Under the pieces are notes generated by a model. It saw only the letters and a list, made by a program, of their open reading frames with translations, made no database searches and was not told the DNA's origin. From positions 143,486,351 to 143,550,350 of the forward strand of contig CP136062.1 of the NCBI GenBank assembly GCA_032622095.1: a stretch of DNA of 64,000 nucleotides, given 5' to 3'. A program made the translations under genes and the position numbers. Source of the DNA: Siphonodentalium dalli. Lineage: Eukaryota; Mollusca; Scaphopoda; Gadilida; Siphonodentaliidae. Of this stretch, positions 1 through 11,076 are shown piece by piece (the first letter of the stretch is position 1; each line of letters starts with the position of its first letter).

Positions 1-290
1 CGCGAGGATATGTTGCTAAATCGCATAACCATAGCAGCCACGGGGCTATACTTGTGGATTCGTCTTTAGCAACCACTAGTCCATTTAGAAATCACAAACC
101 GGTTCTCATACGCCTGTTCAGCTATTCAAAAAATGGGCGTAAGTTGTGAGTGAGGTCAAAATAATGAAAAAAAGGTAATTTTCGTTGCTAAATCGCCTGC
201 GTAGGCATGGCCATGACAGCCACAAGGCTATCCTTGTGGATTCTTCTTGTGCCACCAATAATCCATCTAGAAATCACAAACCAAGCAACA
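1..290. repeat. Two diverged tandem copies of a ~170-bp unit
   Basis: A segment beginning GCTAAATCGC near position 14 recurs at about 186. Both copies continue through an AGCCAC..GGGCTAT / AGCCACAAGGCTAT block, a TTGTGGATTC block and an AGAAATCACAAACC block. The offset is about 172 bp. I see no coding sense. The left copy may continue outside the window. Confidence 0.6.
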
Positions 291-2188
291 TAATATACTA
301 TCGATATCAGAACGCCCTCTCCCCACCATCTTCAATAAGCTCCAATATTAATTTCGGAAATGTGATCAATATTACTGTTCAATATCAGCAACAGATATGT
401 ATCTTATACAATTATATAAAAAACAATATTTTATGATTTGTAAATATTTATTATAAATAAATATTTTTTTCATTTAGATAACTTTTCATGACGCCATTTT
501 GGCTTTTGCGGACCAGAAGCCAGACAAGGCTGCACATGTTGTCTCAAGAAAAATGATATCGCATATTACTATAAAAAGGGATATACATTATTATCTCGTA
601 CCGTATTGTATATTCTATCTACTCGTCGATATTAGGCGGAATAAAGGTCCGACGGTGGCATGCTTAAATGCTCAGATGTTATATATTTTAGAAATAAAGG
701 TTACCAAATTATGAAATTTCCTCAAGAATATACTAATAGTATAGCATAATGACAGAATTAAGGCGATACTATCCACAATACACGCGTTGTGTGAGCCGAA
801 CGTCTGTTTATATATACAGCACGTGTGGGATAATCGAAACACTCAACGCCGTGGCGATTGCTTTCTGACAGAGTGATTCATTGTAACCCATTCATCATCG
901 AAATCTTGAGAGTGGCGAGGATTAGCGAGCGCGGTCTATTGTTCAGTTGGATGAATGCTGAGGTAATACAAATAAAAGCAGACGACAGATAAATAAATGT
1001 GCAGAAGGAGCCCTAATTATTGAGAGAAATATTTATATAATAAGTTCAACACGCGTTTGTTAAATATAACATATGGTCATTATACATGACATAAATATGT
1101 TCGTTTGGTGAACTAATTACTTGAACATTTCATATTGATAACTTATGACCAATGATGCTTTAGTATAGAAAGGTTTAAACCGTATGTATACCGGAGACTA
1201 CTCGCACCCAAACGGCATACTTGATTAGTCAAGCATTCGCGTTACTACCATGCGTTATATGCGTTAACATGTTCATTAGTATACACGATCTTCTAGTCAT
1301 TCAGCCCATGTACCTCACCGTACCAAATATGCAGGCAAATTGTGCCACGTGTCACTAGTAAGGGTGACTATGGACAAAGGTTGTCATTAGCATAGATGCC
1401 GAGGGTTTTATCATTGTTACACCCCTGAAATTTGTTATAGCCCTGTTGGTAGAGATATTCATTTTCAGAACACATGAGTGGGATCCATGATGGAGTTCGA
1501 TCTTCCCACCAGAAACATTTGATAATATTATGCCCGAGGTAGCAAATGGGATATCTAAGTAAATGTATTGCATACTCAATAGTTGCAACAAAGCACGCTT
1601 AAATTGGGGTTCTACCACTTTAATTTAACACGAATTGCAGCACCTATATAGATCAGTGGCCCAGTGTCCCCAATTATTGTTGTTAAAACCTAACACCATC
1701 TTAAGAGTTAGAAGTGTCAATTTAATTCTAAATACAGTGAAACAAAATCACTAGAATGTTGGGAATGCATTTAGTCTTATAGTAATTACGATTGGTCTTA
1801 GTCATAGTCACTAAACCTGGTCATATAGTCACAGTGACTAAGTTACACGAATAATAATTCCATTTTAAATTAACTTAGTTTTTAGAAAATTAAATGTTCT
1901 GTTCAAAACATGTCACCTACTTGTGATCCATGGATTGCCACCCATTAATTCCAAAGCATACAAATAACCACACACGATATCCAGTTTAAATATACATGCG
2001 AATGTCTCAAACCAAGTGTATCATATTTCTAACTGACATATATTTCTATGATGTTGGAACAGTTGATCACCTCAGTGTCATTTTCCAGATTTGTATCTCA
2101 CTTCATCAAAATGTTTATGTTTCTGCTCAACAATACTCATGTAGGTTACCGCACTATGACCATTATTTCACTTATTTATTAATTGTAG
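291..2188. other. Unassigned sequence upstream of the first recognised exon
   Basis: AT-rich sequence with only short open frames that lack recognisable domains or convincing splice sites. It may be an intron or 5' flank of the extracellular-protein gene. I see no promoter that I would defend. Confidence 0.4.
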
Positions 2189-2323
2189 CTCATGTTTGTC
2201 ATTGCACCATGTGGACCCGCCGCGGAGACTACTGCTTCCATTTTAGTGGGCAAGGTTACACATGGACCGGAGCACGAACGAAATGTCAAGCACAGCATGG
2301 AGAAGTTTATCAATTTATAGAAG
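2189..2323 (+). CDS. Exon: N-terminal half of a C-type-lectin-like domain
   Basis: Bounded by an acceptor (AATTGTAG) and a donor (GAAG|GTGAGC), phase 1 at both ends. The 45 codons read C-x-C-T-M-W, then GDYCFHF, a GYTWTGARTKC segment, and a QHGEVYQFIE end. This is the usual opening of a CTLD: first cysteine, the WxxxxxYCF strand, then the T-W-x-x-A-x-x-x-C helix. CTLDs bind carbohydrate or protein ligands outside the cell. The second half, including the W-N-D and calcium-site region, is not in this exon and I could not find it with confidence downstream. The phase-1 symmetry matches the TSP1 and EGF exons further along, so I infer the same gene. It could instead be the end of a separate, upstream gene. 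Confidence 0.6.
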
Positions 2324-2749
2324 GTGAGCACCAACCTCTAAGCAACAAACTTACTGGATAGTGCACCACTTGGGTATATAAGCCACATAACATGATAGCA
2401 GACGTACTGTGACTGTCTTGATACTTCACGCTGTACATTTCCATAAAAAATCACAAATCCAGATAACCAAATCAGACCGGAATTTAGTTTGGTCAGATAA
2501 TTCAAGAGGTAGGTATTGCAAATTGAGAGTGTCATTGAGTGTTTTATTTTCTCTTTGCCTTAGCGACTTAAAAGATCTTGTCACATTTTAAAATTGTAAT
2601 ACGACATAATAATAATCATTTCTGAGACAACGAATAGCTTACCCAAATTATGGTGATTTCCTGAATGGAATAAAACACGCACAGAAAAAAACTAGAAATT
2701 TTAAACTTCCAAGATGTAAGTTTGATACTTCCATGAATATTCCTATTCC
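2324..2749. other. Intron sequence without recognised content
   Basis: Starts with the GTGAGC donor of the lectin-like exon. A short open stretch near 2476-2508 has splice-like edges but is too short to call. Confidence 0.4.
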
Positions 2750-3200
2750 GCAATCCAAACCCCACTCGCAATCTTAACCGTTTCCATAACTCATACCCTA
2801 ACCATAACCATACCTATTTGCAAGACATACCATATCCTTAGCCCAAATATTTTGTTTTCTAAAACGCTACCCATAACCATTGCTCTAGCAATTCTTTATT
2901 CTCATGACCTATAATACATAGGTATCGAGATAACATTTGTACACTATAACATAACAATAACCACATCCATAATTCTAACTCTGTCTATAACCAACCCTTA
3001 CCCATTACACTAGCCCTGACTATAACCAATAATCTTAATCACGGTTATAACACTAACCCTGACCCAAGCACTAACACTATGTATAACTGTATAAGCCTAT
3101 TCACAACAATGACATAATCCATAACACTAACCATAAAACAAACCCGAACCCCAAATCTTTCTCTAACCCTAGCCATATTCCTAAACCATATCATGCACTA
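2750..3200. repeat. Degenerate CCTAAC/CCATAAC-rich tract
   Basis: On the + strand the motifs CCATAAC, CCCTAACC, ACTAACCCTGAC and TAACCAT recur irregularly for about 450 bp, giving strong C/A versus G/T strand asymmetry. It resembles a decayed minisatellite built from telomere-like hexamers and heptamers, but no run is regular enough to call an interstitial telomere array. Confidence 0.55.
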
Positions 3201-3589
3201 GATGGTGTATATTTGCTCAATTTTAGACTTCGACTAGAAAACATGCGAGGTTAACATGGTCTATATAATAACACGATTCGAGTCAAATTACCCCTGTGTA
3301 CCAACGTTCAGCCGCTAGGCTTCAACCGCTTAATCGCCAATGCGGATTAATCAATTAAACTAATTTCCAGTGCCCATTTGCTATCTAATCCAATGGCGAT
3401 GAGTTGAAGGAATTTTGTGCATCTTCCATAACATTGATAAGAATGAAAGGGTAGTAATTTCAAAAAATGATATGATCGTGAATGAGTATTGATATACCCC
3501 ACTAAACGTTGACAAACACCAGTAATGATGTGTAGATAATTTACATATCTCTCCTATATATTTTGATACAATCTATCTAATTTACATAT
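3201..3589. other. Unassigned; ends in a duplicated Helitron-A 5' end
   Basis: No coding signal. The last part (about 3540-3580) is a 41-bp direct duplicate of the following start of Helitron copy A1, both containing TATATTTTGATACAATCTAT. Confidence 0.4.
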
Positions 3590-4114
3590 CTCTCTGATAT
3601 ATTTTGATACAATCTATCTGTTTGTCTATTTGTCAATTATACAAATCTACGATTCTCCACCGATCGAGGCCAAACTTCCTATCTAGGGGTAAAATCCCAC
3701 GGACACGGTCGTTGTCGTATTGGCGACCCCGTGCGACGCCCGTGCAGCGCATGCGCAGACGAGATCTCGGAAACAGGTGGAGCTATCGACTTGAAATTTG
3801 CTATGTGAATGTATCTTGCCCCGGAAACGAATTTTATTGGGTCGCCGAGCCCGTGCGACGCCAGCTTCGCGCATGCGCAGACGAGATCTCGGAAACGGGT
3901 GGAGCTATCGACTTGAAATTTGGTATGTGAATGTATCTTGCCCCGGATACGAATTTTATCGGGTCGCCGAGCCCGTGCGACGCCAGCTTCGCGCATGCGC
4001 AGACGAGATCTCGGAAACGGGTGGAGCTATCGACTTGAAATTTGTTTTTTTAATAGCTATCGACTTGAAATTTGGTTTTTCAATAGCCCGGACAACGTCG
4101 GGCTCATCGGCTAG
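3590..4114 (+). mobile_element. Helitron-like family A, copy A1
   Basis: Begins TCTCTGATATATTTTG, followed by CTGT-rich sequence. The body contains 122-bp tandem monomers (GTCGCCGAGCCCGTGCG repeats at 3841 and 3963). It ends with a hairpin AGCCCGG..CGGGCT, a CATCGG spacer and CTAG. A 5' TC start and a CTRR end preceded by a short hairpin are the Helitron hallmarks. No Rep/helicase is encoded, so it is non-autonomous. The many open frames in the monomers are repeat translations, not genes. Confidence 0.7.
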
Positions 4115-4678
4115 TCTCATATATATTTTGAAGACCTCTGTCTGTCTGTCTGTCTGTTTGTCTGTTTGTCTGTCATTTATACAAATCTACGATTCTCGAC
4201 CGATCGGGACGAAACTTGGTACGTGTGTGTAGTTTGACCAGGCGGTGGACGATGGCGTATTGGCGAGCCCGTGCGGCGCCCGCTTCGCGCATGCGCAGAC
4301 GAGATCTCGGAAACGGGTGGAGCTATCGACTTGAAATTTGCTATGTGAATGTATCTTGCCCCGGATACGAATTTTATCGGGTCGCCGAGCCCGTGCGACG
4401 CCAGCTTCGCGCATGCGCAGACGAGATCTCGGAAACGGGTGGAGCTATCGACTTGAAATTTGGTATGTGAATGTATCTTGCCCCGGATACGAATTTTATC
4501 GGGTCGCCGAGACCGTGCGACGCCAGCTTCGCGCATGCGCAGACCAGATCTCGGAAACGGGTAGAGCTATCGACATGAAATTTGGTTTCAATATCCCGGA
4601 CAACGTCGGGCTGGGTAGAGCTATCGACTTGAAATTTGGCTTTTGAATAGCCCGGACAACGTCGGGCTCATCGGCTAG
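4115..4678 (+). mobile_element. Helitron-like family A, copy A2
   Basis: Starts TCTCATATATATTTTGAAG directly after the CTAG of A1 with no host DNA between. Contains a CTGT microsatellite, two 122-bp monomers (4381, 4503), a partial internal 3' hairpin near 4597-4612, and a full 3' hairpin plus CTAG at 4675-4678. Confidence 0.7.
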
Positions 4679-5753
4679 TCTCATATATATTTTGAAGACC
4701 TCTGTCTGTTTGTTTGTCTGTCTGTCTGTCATTTATACAAATCTACGATTCTCGACCGATCGGGACGAAACTTGGTACGTGTGTGTAGTTTGACCAGGCG
4801 GTCGTCGTTGTCGTATTGGCGAGCCCGTGCGACGCCCGTGCAGCGCATGCGCAGACGAGATCTCGGAAACGGGTGGAGCTATCGACTTGAAATTTGCTAT
4901 GTGAATGTATCATGCCCCGGATACGAATTTTATCGGGTCGCCGAGCCCGTAAGACGCCAGCTTGGCGCATTTGCAGACCAGATCTCGGAAACGGGTGGAG
5001 CTATCGACTTGAAATTTGATATGTGAATGTATCTTGCCCCGGATACGAATTTTATCGGGTCGCCGAGCCCGTGCGACTCCAGCTTGGCGCATTCGCAGAC
5101 CAGATCTCGGAAACGGGTGGCGCGATCGGGACGAAACTTGATACGTGTGTGTAGTTTGACCAGGCGGTCAATATCAGATCATCAGATTTGAGATCCGAGA
5201 TAAACTTTTCACGTGCCGAGGTCAAATCTGTTTTTACGCCGTTTTGCGCTAATATATTTCAGTTCGGTGCTCACAAATCGATTCGATATAGCGCAAATAA
5301 TAAATTGCCAGTCATATAATGTGCATGGTTAGAATCTGTGGCGCTTCCTCTTTCCAACGATATATCACACGCCTGTGTCCGTTTAAAGTTTCTACCTTAA
5401 TTATCGGGAAGAACGCAGGACCATGCTTCGGTCATCGAAAAACATTCCGTGAATCTATTACGCCGTCAAGAGATCGTGACGTGATCGCGTTTAACTCTTA
5501 ACCGGCCGATGTCGTGTTAACTCATCACCGGCCGAAGTATCCGCAAATCAGACCAGATCTCGGAAACGGGTGGAGCTATCGACTTGATATTGATATGTGA
5601 ATGTATCTTGACCCGGATACGAATTTTATCGGGTCGCCGAGCCCGTGCGACGCCAGCTTCGCGCATGCGCAGACCAGATCTCGGAAACGGGTGGAGCTAT
5701 CGACTTGAAATTTGGTTTTTGAATAGCCCGGACAACGTCGGGCTCATCGGCTA
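4679..5753 (+). mobile_element. Helitron-like family A, long copy A3
   Basis: Head-to-tail with A2. Longer than its neighbours because about 5150-5560 carries an extra block (TCAAATCTGTTTTTACGCCG and onward). The same block occurs in the solitary copy at 42740-43701, so it belongs to a longer family variant and is not a private insertion. It ends CTA directly abutting the next TCTGATATATATTTT. Confidence 0.65.
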
Positions 5754-6131
5754 TCTGATATATATTTTGAAGACCTCTGTCTGTCTGTCTGTTTGTTTGT
5801 CTGTCTGTCATTAATACAAATCTACGATTCTCGACCGATCGGGACGAAACTTGGTACGTGTGTGTAGTTTGACCAGGCGGTCGACGTTGTCGTATTGGCG
5901 AGCCCGTGCGGCTTCGCGCATGCGCAGACGAGATCTCGGAAACGGGTGGAGCTATCGACTTGAAATTTGCTATGTGAATGTACCTTGCCCCGGATACGAA
6001 TTTTATCGGGTCGCCGAGCCCGTGCGACGCCAGCTTCGCGCATGCGCAGACCAGATCTCGGAAACGGGTGGAGCTATCGACTTGAAATTTGGTTTTTGAA
6101 TAGCCCGGACAACGTCGGGCTCATCGGCTAG
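5754..6131 (+). mobile_element. Helitron-like family A, copy A4
   Basis: Starts TCTGATATATATTTTG and ends with the AGCCCGG..CGGGCT hairpin, CATCGG and CTAG. At 378 bp it is a short version with one full monomer and one partial. Confidence 0.7.
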
Positions 6132-6516
6132 TCTCATATATATTTTGAAGACCTCTGTCTGTCTTTTTGTCTGTCATTTATACAAATCTACGATTCTCGA
6201 CCGATCGGGACGAAACTTGGTACGTGTGTGTAGTTTGACCAGGCGGTCGACGTTGTCGTATTGGCGAGTCCGTGCGGCGCCCGCTTCGCGCATGCGCAGA
6301 CGAGATCTCGGAAACGGGTGAAGCTATCGACATGAAATTTGCTATGTTAATGTATCTTGCCCCGGATACGAATTTTATCGGGTCGCCGAGCCCGTGCGAC
6401 GCCAGCTTCGCGCATGCGCAGACCAGATCTCGGATACGGGTAGAGCTATCGACTTGAAATTTGGTTTTTGAATAGCCCGGACAACGTAGCCCGGACAACA
6501 TCGGGCTCATCGGCTA
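6132..6516 (+). mobile_element. Helitron-like family A, copy A5
   Basis: Starts TCTCATATATATTTTG. Its 3' hairpin is partly duplicated (two GCCCGGACAAC blocks near 6475-6497). The end reads CTA against the next TCTCATATA start. Confidence 0.65.
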
Positions 6517-6952
6517 TCTCATATATATTTTGAAGACCTCTGTTTGTCTGTCTGTATGTCATTTATACAAATCTACGATTCTCGACCGATCGGGACGAAA
6601 CTTGGTACGTGTGTGTAGTTTGACCAGGCGGTCGTCATTGTCGTATTGGCGAGCCCGTGCGACGCCCGTTCAGCGCATGCGCAGACGAGATCTCGGAAAC
6701 GGGTGGAGCTATCGACTTGAAAGTTGCTATGTGAATGTATCTTGCCCCGTATACGAATTTTTTTTATCGGGTCACCGAGCCCGTGCGACGCCAGCTTCGC
6801 GCATGCGCAGACCAGATCTCGGAAACGGGTGGAGCTATCGACTTGAAATTTGCTATGTGAATGTATCTTACCCCGGATACGAATTTAGGTATAGCTATCG
6901 ACTTGAAATTTGATTTTTGAATAGCCCGGACAACGTCGGGCTCATTGGCTAG
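6517..6952 (+). mobile_element. Helitron-like family A, copy A6
   Basis: Starts TCTCATATATATTTTG and ends hairpin, CATTGG, CTAG. The next element, of a different family, starts immediately at 6953. Confidence 0.65.
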
Positions 6953-7609
6953 TCTATTATATATTTTGGGAAATCTGTATGTGTGTCTGTTCGCGATGGA
7001 CTCGAAAACGGCCGATTTCGATGAAACTTGGTATGTGGGGGTACTTTCGGCCGGGGAGTGGCATGGGTCTATTAATTTGCCCGTGCGACGTGACATTGAC
7101 CTTGAAATCGGGTCATTTCAAGGTCGAACGCCCGAGTATCGCGGGATTTCGATGAAAATTAGTGTCTAGGGATACTTTCGTATGGGAAGTGTCGTAAGCC
7201 TATTCGTTTGCCCGTGCGACGTGACCTTGAAATCGGTACAATTTTGATGGAATTTCGACGAAATTTGATACATAGGGTTACTTTTGTCCACTGAGTTTTT
7301 TGGACGGGTCGAATCGTGACCCCGACCTGACCTTGACCTTCAAAATGGACAATTCAAGGTCAAATCGCGCAATTCGCCGAAAAGCAGAGGGGGAACAGCC
7401 CGGACGAATTCAAGGTCAAATCGGGTAAAACCGGATGGATTTCGACGGGTACTTTTGTTGGGTACTTTTGTCCGGGCAGTGTTTTGGACGGGTCAAATCG
7501 TGACCCCACCTGACCTTGACCTTCAAAGTGGACAATTCAAGGTCAAATCGCGCAATTCGCCGAAAAGCAGAGGGGAAACAGCCCAGTCGAAGTCTGGTCC
7601 ACCTGCTAG
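6953..7609 (+). mobile_element. Helitron-like family C, one copy
   Basis: Starts TCTATTATATATTTTGGG at the CTAG of A6. The body has three related blocks of 'accgatttcgatgaaa' type followed by gtgacc-ttgacctt-caa repeats. The end has a weak CCAG..CTGG hairpin, then TCCACCTGCTAG. The 5' end is shared with families A and B but the interior is different. Confidence 0.6.
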
Positions 7610-8245
7610 TCCTATATATACCTCACAACCATTTTGATTCGAATCGGCGAAAAATAAAACAAATGTGAGCGGATCGTAGTAAAAGTTTCCTCGATTCCTC
7701 TTCTGTCTGTGTTTAACATGCCCATCTGAACCAAATCCAGCTGTTGTGCTTCGTCTGGGAGAAGATTAGTAAACAAGAACTTTCTCCAAAAGCTTTTGAT
7801 GAATATAATTTTCTATGTAAACAACTTCGAAGTTCCTCAACCGATTTATAAAATTCTTTCGGTATGTCTCTCAGGACGTCCCATAGATACTTCACAACAT
7901 TTGGTTCAAATCGGAGACAACAAAAAGAGACAAATTTTGCCCCCTCCCTAATACGGACAAATGTGATTGGATAAATTTTTCGCCAGATCGTCTTCTCTCT
8001 ATGTTTAACACGCACACATAAACCAAATCCGGCTGATGTGCGTCGTCTGGGAGGAGTTTTGTAAACAGGCACTTTCTCCTCAATCGATATATGAATACAA
8101 TATTCGATGGGCTATAACCTGGTAATTTCTCAACCGATTTACAAAATTCTTCCAGGAGGATCATTAGTACGTCATATAGACAGACACACGGCAGTTGAAA
8201 TCGTCGCAAAATAAAAATTGCAAACATTTTGACCCCATCCGAACC
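7610..8245. repeat. Two diverged tandem copies of a ~290-bp unit
   Basis: Blocks such as TTTAACATGCCCATCTGAACC, TTCGTCTGGGAGAAG and CAACCGATTTATAAAATTCT recur about 290 bp downstream (TTTAACACGCACACATAAACC, GTCGTCTGGGAGGAG, CAACCGATTTACAAAATTCT). Weak open frames on the minus strand cover both copies and are not called as genes. Confidence 0.55.
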
Positions 8246-8499
8246 CCAAAATTATATGTCCGTCCTTGTTCAAGACTTTTCTTCATATCAAGTTGCTAAT
8301 GAGTAACTGCATAGAATTTATCAAATCTGGATAACTTGCATGTCATAGGCTGACACCGGATCTGAAATAAATCGAGTTTTCCTAACCATGGGCGACAACT
8401 CTGTAGAGAAAGCGCGGACATAATTGTTTTTATATATGGACCCAATAGGGCATAATTAGATGTACCAATGGTCCAAATTTAGAGTCTCTGGTGGCAAAC

Positions 8500-9345
8500 A
8501 TTGTACTCATCTGATAAGTATATTACATATCGATATATCAAAACAATCTACCGAGAAGAGGTATATTTTTCGAAATTGCAAACAAACGATTCTATTATAT
8601 TTTTTAAATTTCGTACTCGAAATCATCGTTTACCAATAGAAACAGGAAACTGGATAAACTTACCCGATGATGGAAAAAATTGAAAATTATGCGACATAGA
8701 CGCTCCAGGTAATGAACTACATACACTTCTTGAATGCGACGCCTTGGTGGATTTAAGGCGAAAACATATAGCAAAATATTACTACACACACCCGAGTAAC
8801 TGGAAATTAGCGCAACTATTTAACAACCCAAAAGCGAAGGTGATGCGTGGAATCTGCAAACTGATAATTCAAATAAACAAGCTGCACTATAATAAATATA
8901 ATAGAAACTCAACGAGTATGAAAATGAACCATAAATGTATACCTCTCCACCCCCACCCGTAAACAACCCGCACGCCACCTCCACCCCCCCCAATTCAACA
9001 TCCCTCTCCAGATGTATCAACTGCACTGATTCGATCAACCCAGATCGACATGTATACATGTAATACAAGCAACAAGCAATTACTGAATTAATATATCCAT
9101 ATATGTATTTAACACTACGTCGGTAATCGATTAACTTGTAGCGGTGCGTGCCCGTTTGACGTATGCGTACATTTATAACACTTTGGTATAACACTATTTA
9201 AGGTTGCCATTTCATGTTTATATATATGTTTTGTTATTATTGGGAAGGGCAGCCAGTGTATAATCATGTTGTACTTTTCTTGAAATACCGTTGTAAAATG
9301 GTGATGAGAAATAAAAGTATTTGTATTTGTATTTATTTGTATTTT
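8500..9345 (+). mobile_element. 3' fragment of a non-LTR retrotransposon (LINE)
   Basis: Broken frames read FRTRNHRLPIETGNW, then NELHTLLECDALVDLRRKHI and YYYTHPSNWKLAQLF. This is the C-terminal tail typical of many invertebrate LINE ORF2 proteins: RxxNHxLPIETG, a Cys cluster, H-x-L-x-E-C, L-R-x-x-x-I, Y-Y. A 3' untranslated part follows, ending in AAATAAAAGTATTTGTATTTG repeats. There are at least two frame changes, so it is a dead, 5'-truncated copy. A relative lies at 60250-60640. Confidence 0.6.
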
Positions 9346-9943
9346 ACACATATATTTTTCAAGATACATTTTTTTCACATAAAGGGAGATACCACTACGG
9401 ATGCTGGGAAACGTACGACGGGGGATGCGGTAACCAGCAGTTAGTATGCAAAAGAAACACAGGTATACTAAACTAAATTACAACATATATGAATGGCATT
9501 TTATTATACGCCTGCTATAAAATAGCGGAAAATTACCGACATATAGATCGTCGTATCTATCTCTTCGAAGATTCTGTGAAATCGCGTTTTGTTATTTCAC
9601 TGTATGTTCCGATATTTCACTATAGGGCTTGAAACTAAACACGAGCTGCCAAGGTCGATCGATCGAGTGATCATTGTGTGCCCACTGTCCACCATAGCCA
9701 ATCAAAATCGACGAATTTAAGACGGCACGCGATCAATCGATAATTCTCTGTTTGAGTCGCAGCGCGTCAATTTCAACTTTAGGCCTAGGCTCTTTCCTGT
9801 TTGTAAACACTGAGAGGTGCGTTGTTAATTAAGTACAGGTAATGTTTTAATTATATAAGACTTAACGTGGTCACATTGAGCCTAGATAAGCCGCATATAT
9901 ATAATATAATATAGAGTTTTTTTGTTTGAATACCTGAAACATC
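9346..9943. other. Intron sequence without recognised content
   Basis: No domain, splice pair or repeat family recognised. Confidence 0.35.
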
Positions 9944-10032
9944 TCAATCGTGTCTGGAAAGAAATATAGAATTTTAACTCGTGGATTGTAGCCGCATGAG
10001 AAACTTCGATATTTCTTTCCAGACACGATTGA
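9944..10032. repeat. Perfect 24-bp inverted repeat with a 41-bp loop
   Basis: Left arm 9944-9967 (TCAATCGTGTCTGGAAAG and onward) is the exact reverse complement of right arm 10009-10032. It would form a long stem. It could be a tiny foldback element or a hairpin RNA. Nothing marks a promoter. Confidence 0.8.
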
Positions 10033-10723
10033 TAATATAAATGAGAATTTGGTTATACACACAAACACCAGAAAGTAACAAAGACAACTTATTTACCCAT
10101 CATTTTGGCGGGCAATCCCCTAGTAGAATATAAACTCCCAACATCAAAGTATTCATTTGTGTAGATTGTTGTATGTTATCGAGAGGGGAGTATTTTACAT
10201 AAATTAAACATATTCTTGACATTGTCTGGCGGAGCTACTAGATGGATAAGAAGCTTGCCAAATTCATCATGTTAATTTCATGAAATGTCAACATGTCGAT
10301 TTCAACGAACAACGTCATCATGTTGCTTTCCCCATGAACTTGAATGTATCGTTTGCTTTGTTCATAAATATGTTTTCCTTTTTGATTCATGAAAATCGAA
10401 CGAGATATGTGGATTATTAGTTGCATGTATGTACATGTAGTCTTATTTCGCCCAACGGGGGAATATATTGTCGGGATATTTCACTTTCACTGTGTCAAGA
10501 GATTTCACATGGGTCTCGCGTTTTACCAATATGAGTAAATGTTGGCCCAAAATGCCATTACTTGTCTTTGCTATAATATTGAATCGTATTAAACCAGCTC
10601 CGTATCGCATCAAGTCAGCCCAATATATATCGACAGGTGTCAATGTTACAACTGTATAGCAAGAACAATCAGAAGCAACAAACAAAGATACATGCATCAA
10701 ATCGCCCATGAATGATTTGACAA
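10033..10723. other. Intron sequence without recognised content
   Basis: Only short frames on both strands, with no family resemblance. Confidence 0.35.
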
Positions 10724-10805
10724 AGAATCAGTTTCAAAATGTAACACAATTTATTATGTACTAAATAACGTATTATACTAAAGTGCTCGTAACTACTATA
10801 AATAC

Positions 10806-10841
<36 letters not shown>

Positions 10842-11004
10842 GCATTTATATATCTATTCTATCTACTATATAATTTGAGACTTCCGTATATATATATATA
10901 TATATACATGTGTGTATATATCAGAATCAGTTTCAAAATGTAACACAATTTATTATGTACTAAATAACGTATTATACTAAAGTGCTCGTAACTACTATAA
11001 ATAC

Positions 11005-11056
<52 letters not shown>

Positions 11057-11076
11057 GCATTTATATATCTATTCTA
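10724..11076. repeat. 199-bp direct duplication with (TA)n core
   Basis: The block starting AGAATCAGTTTCAAAATG occurs at 10724 and again at 10923. Each copy holds AATACTAATTA-(TA)n-TAATTAGCATTT and runs into a family-B Helitron 5' end (10862 and 11077). The first copy of the Helitron end is therefore a truncated duplicate. The (TA)n lengths differ. Confidence 0.7.

Noticed and set aside
2476-2508. 33-bp microexon candidate (DRNLVWSDNSR) after the lectin exon
   Set aside because: Splice phases fit, but it is too short to judge and does not supply the missing cysteines of a CTLD.
3604-6913. Many overlapping Arg-rich open frames on both strands (for example ones reading RIRGKIHSH or RRARATPASRMRRRDLGN)
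   Set aside because: They are translations of the GC-rich 122-bp Helitron monomer in several frames at once and vary with monomer number. No start context, domain or frame conservation.
3590-7609. Regular repeats with similar spacing, considered as CRISPR
   Set aside because: Units are 122 bp or several hundred bp, lie in a eukaryotic intron, and have no unique spacers between short repeats.
7713-8227. Two minus-strand frames of 111-119 codons with similar sequence
   Set aside because: They arise from the two tandem copies of a repeat. Their frames differ and there are no recognised motifs, splice sites or start context.
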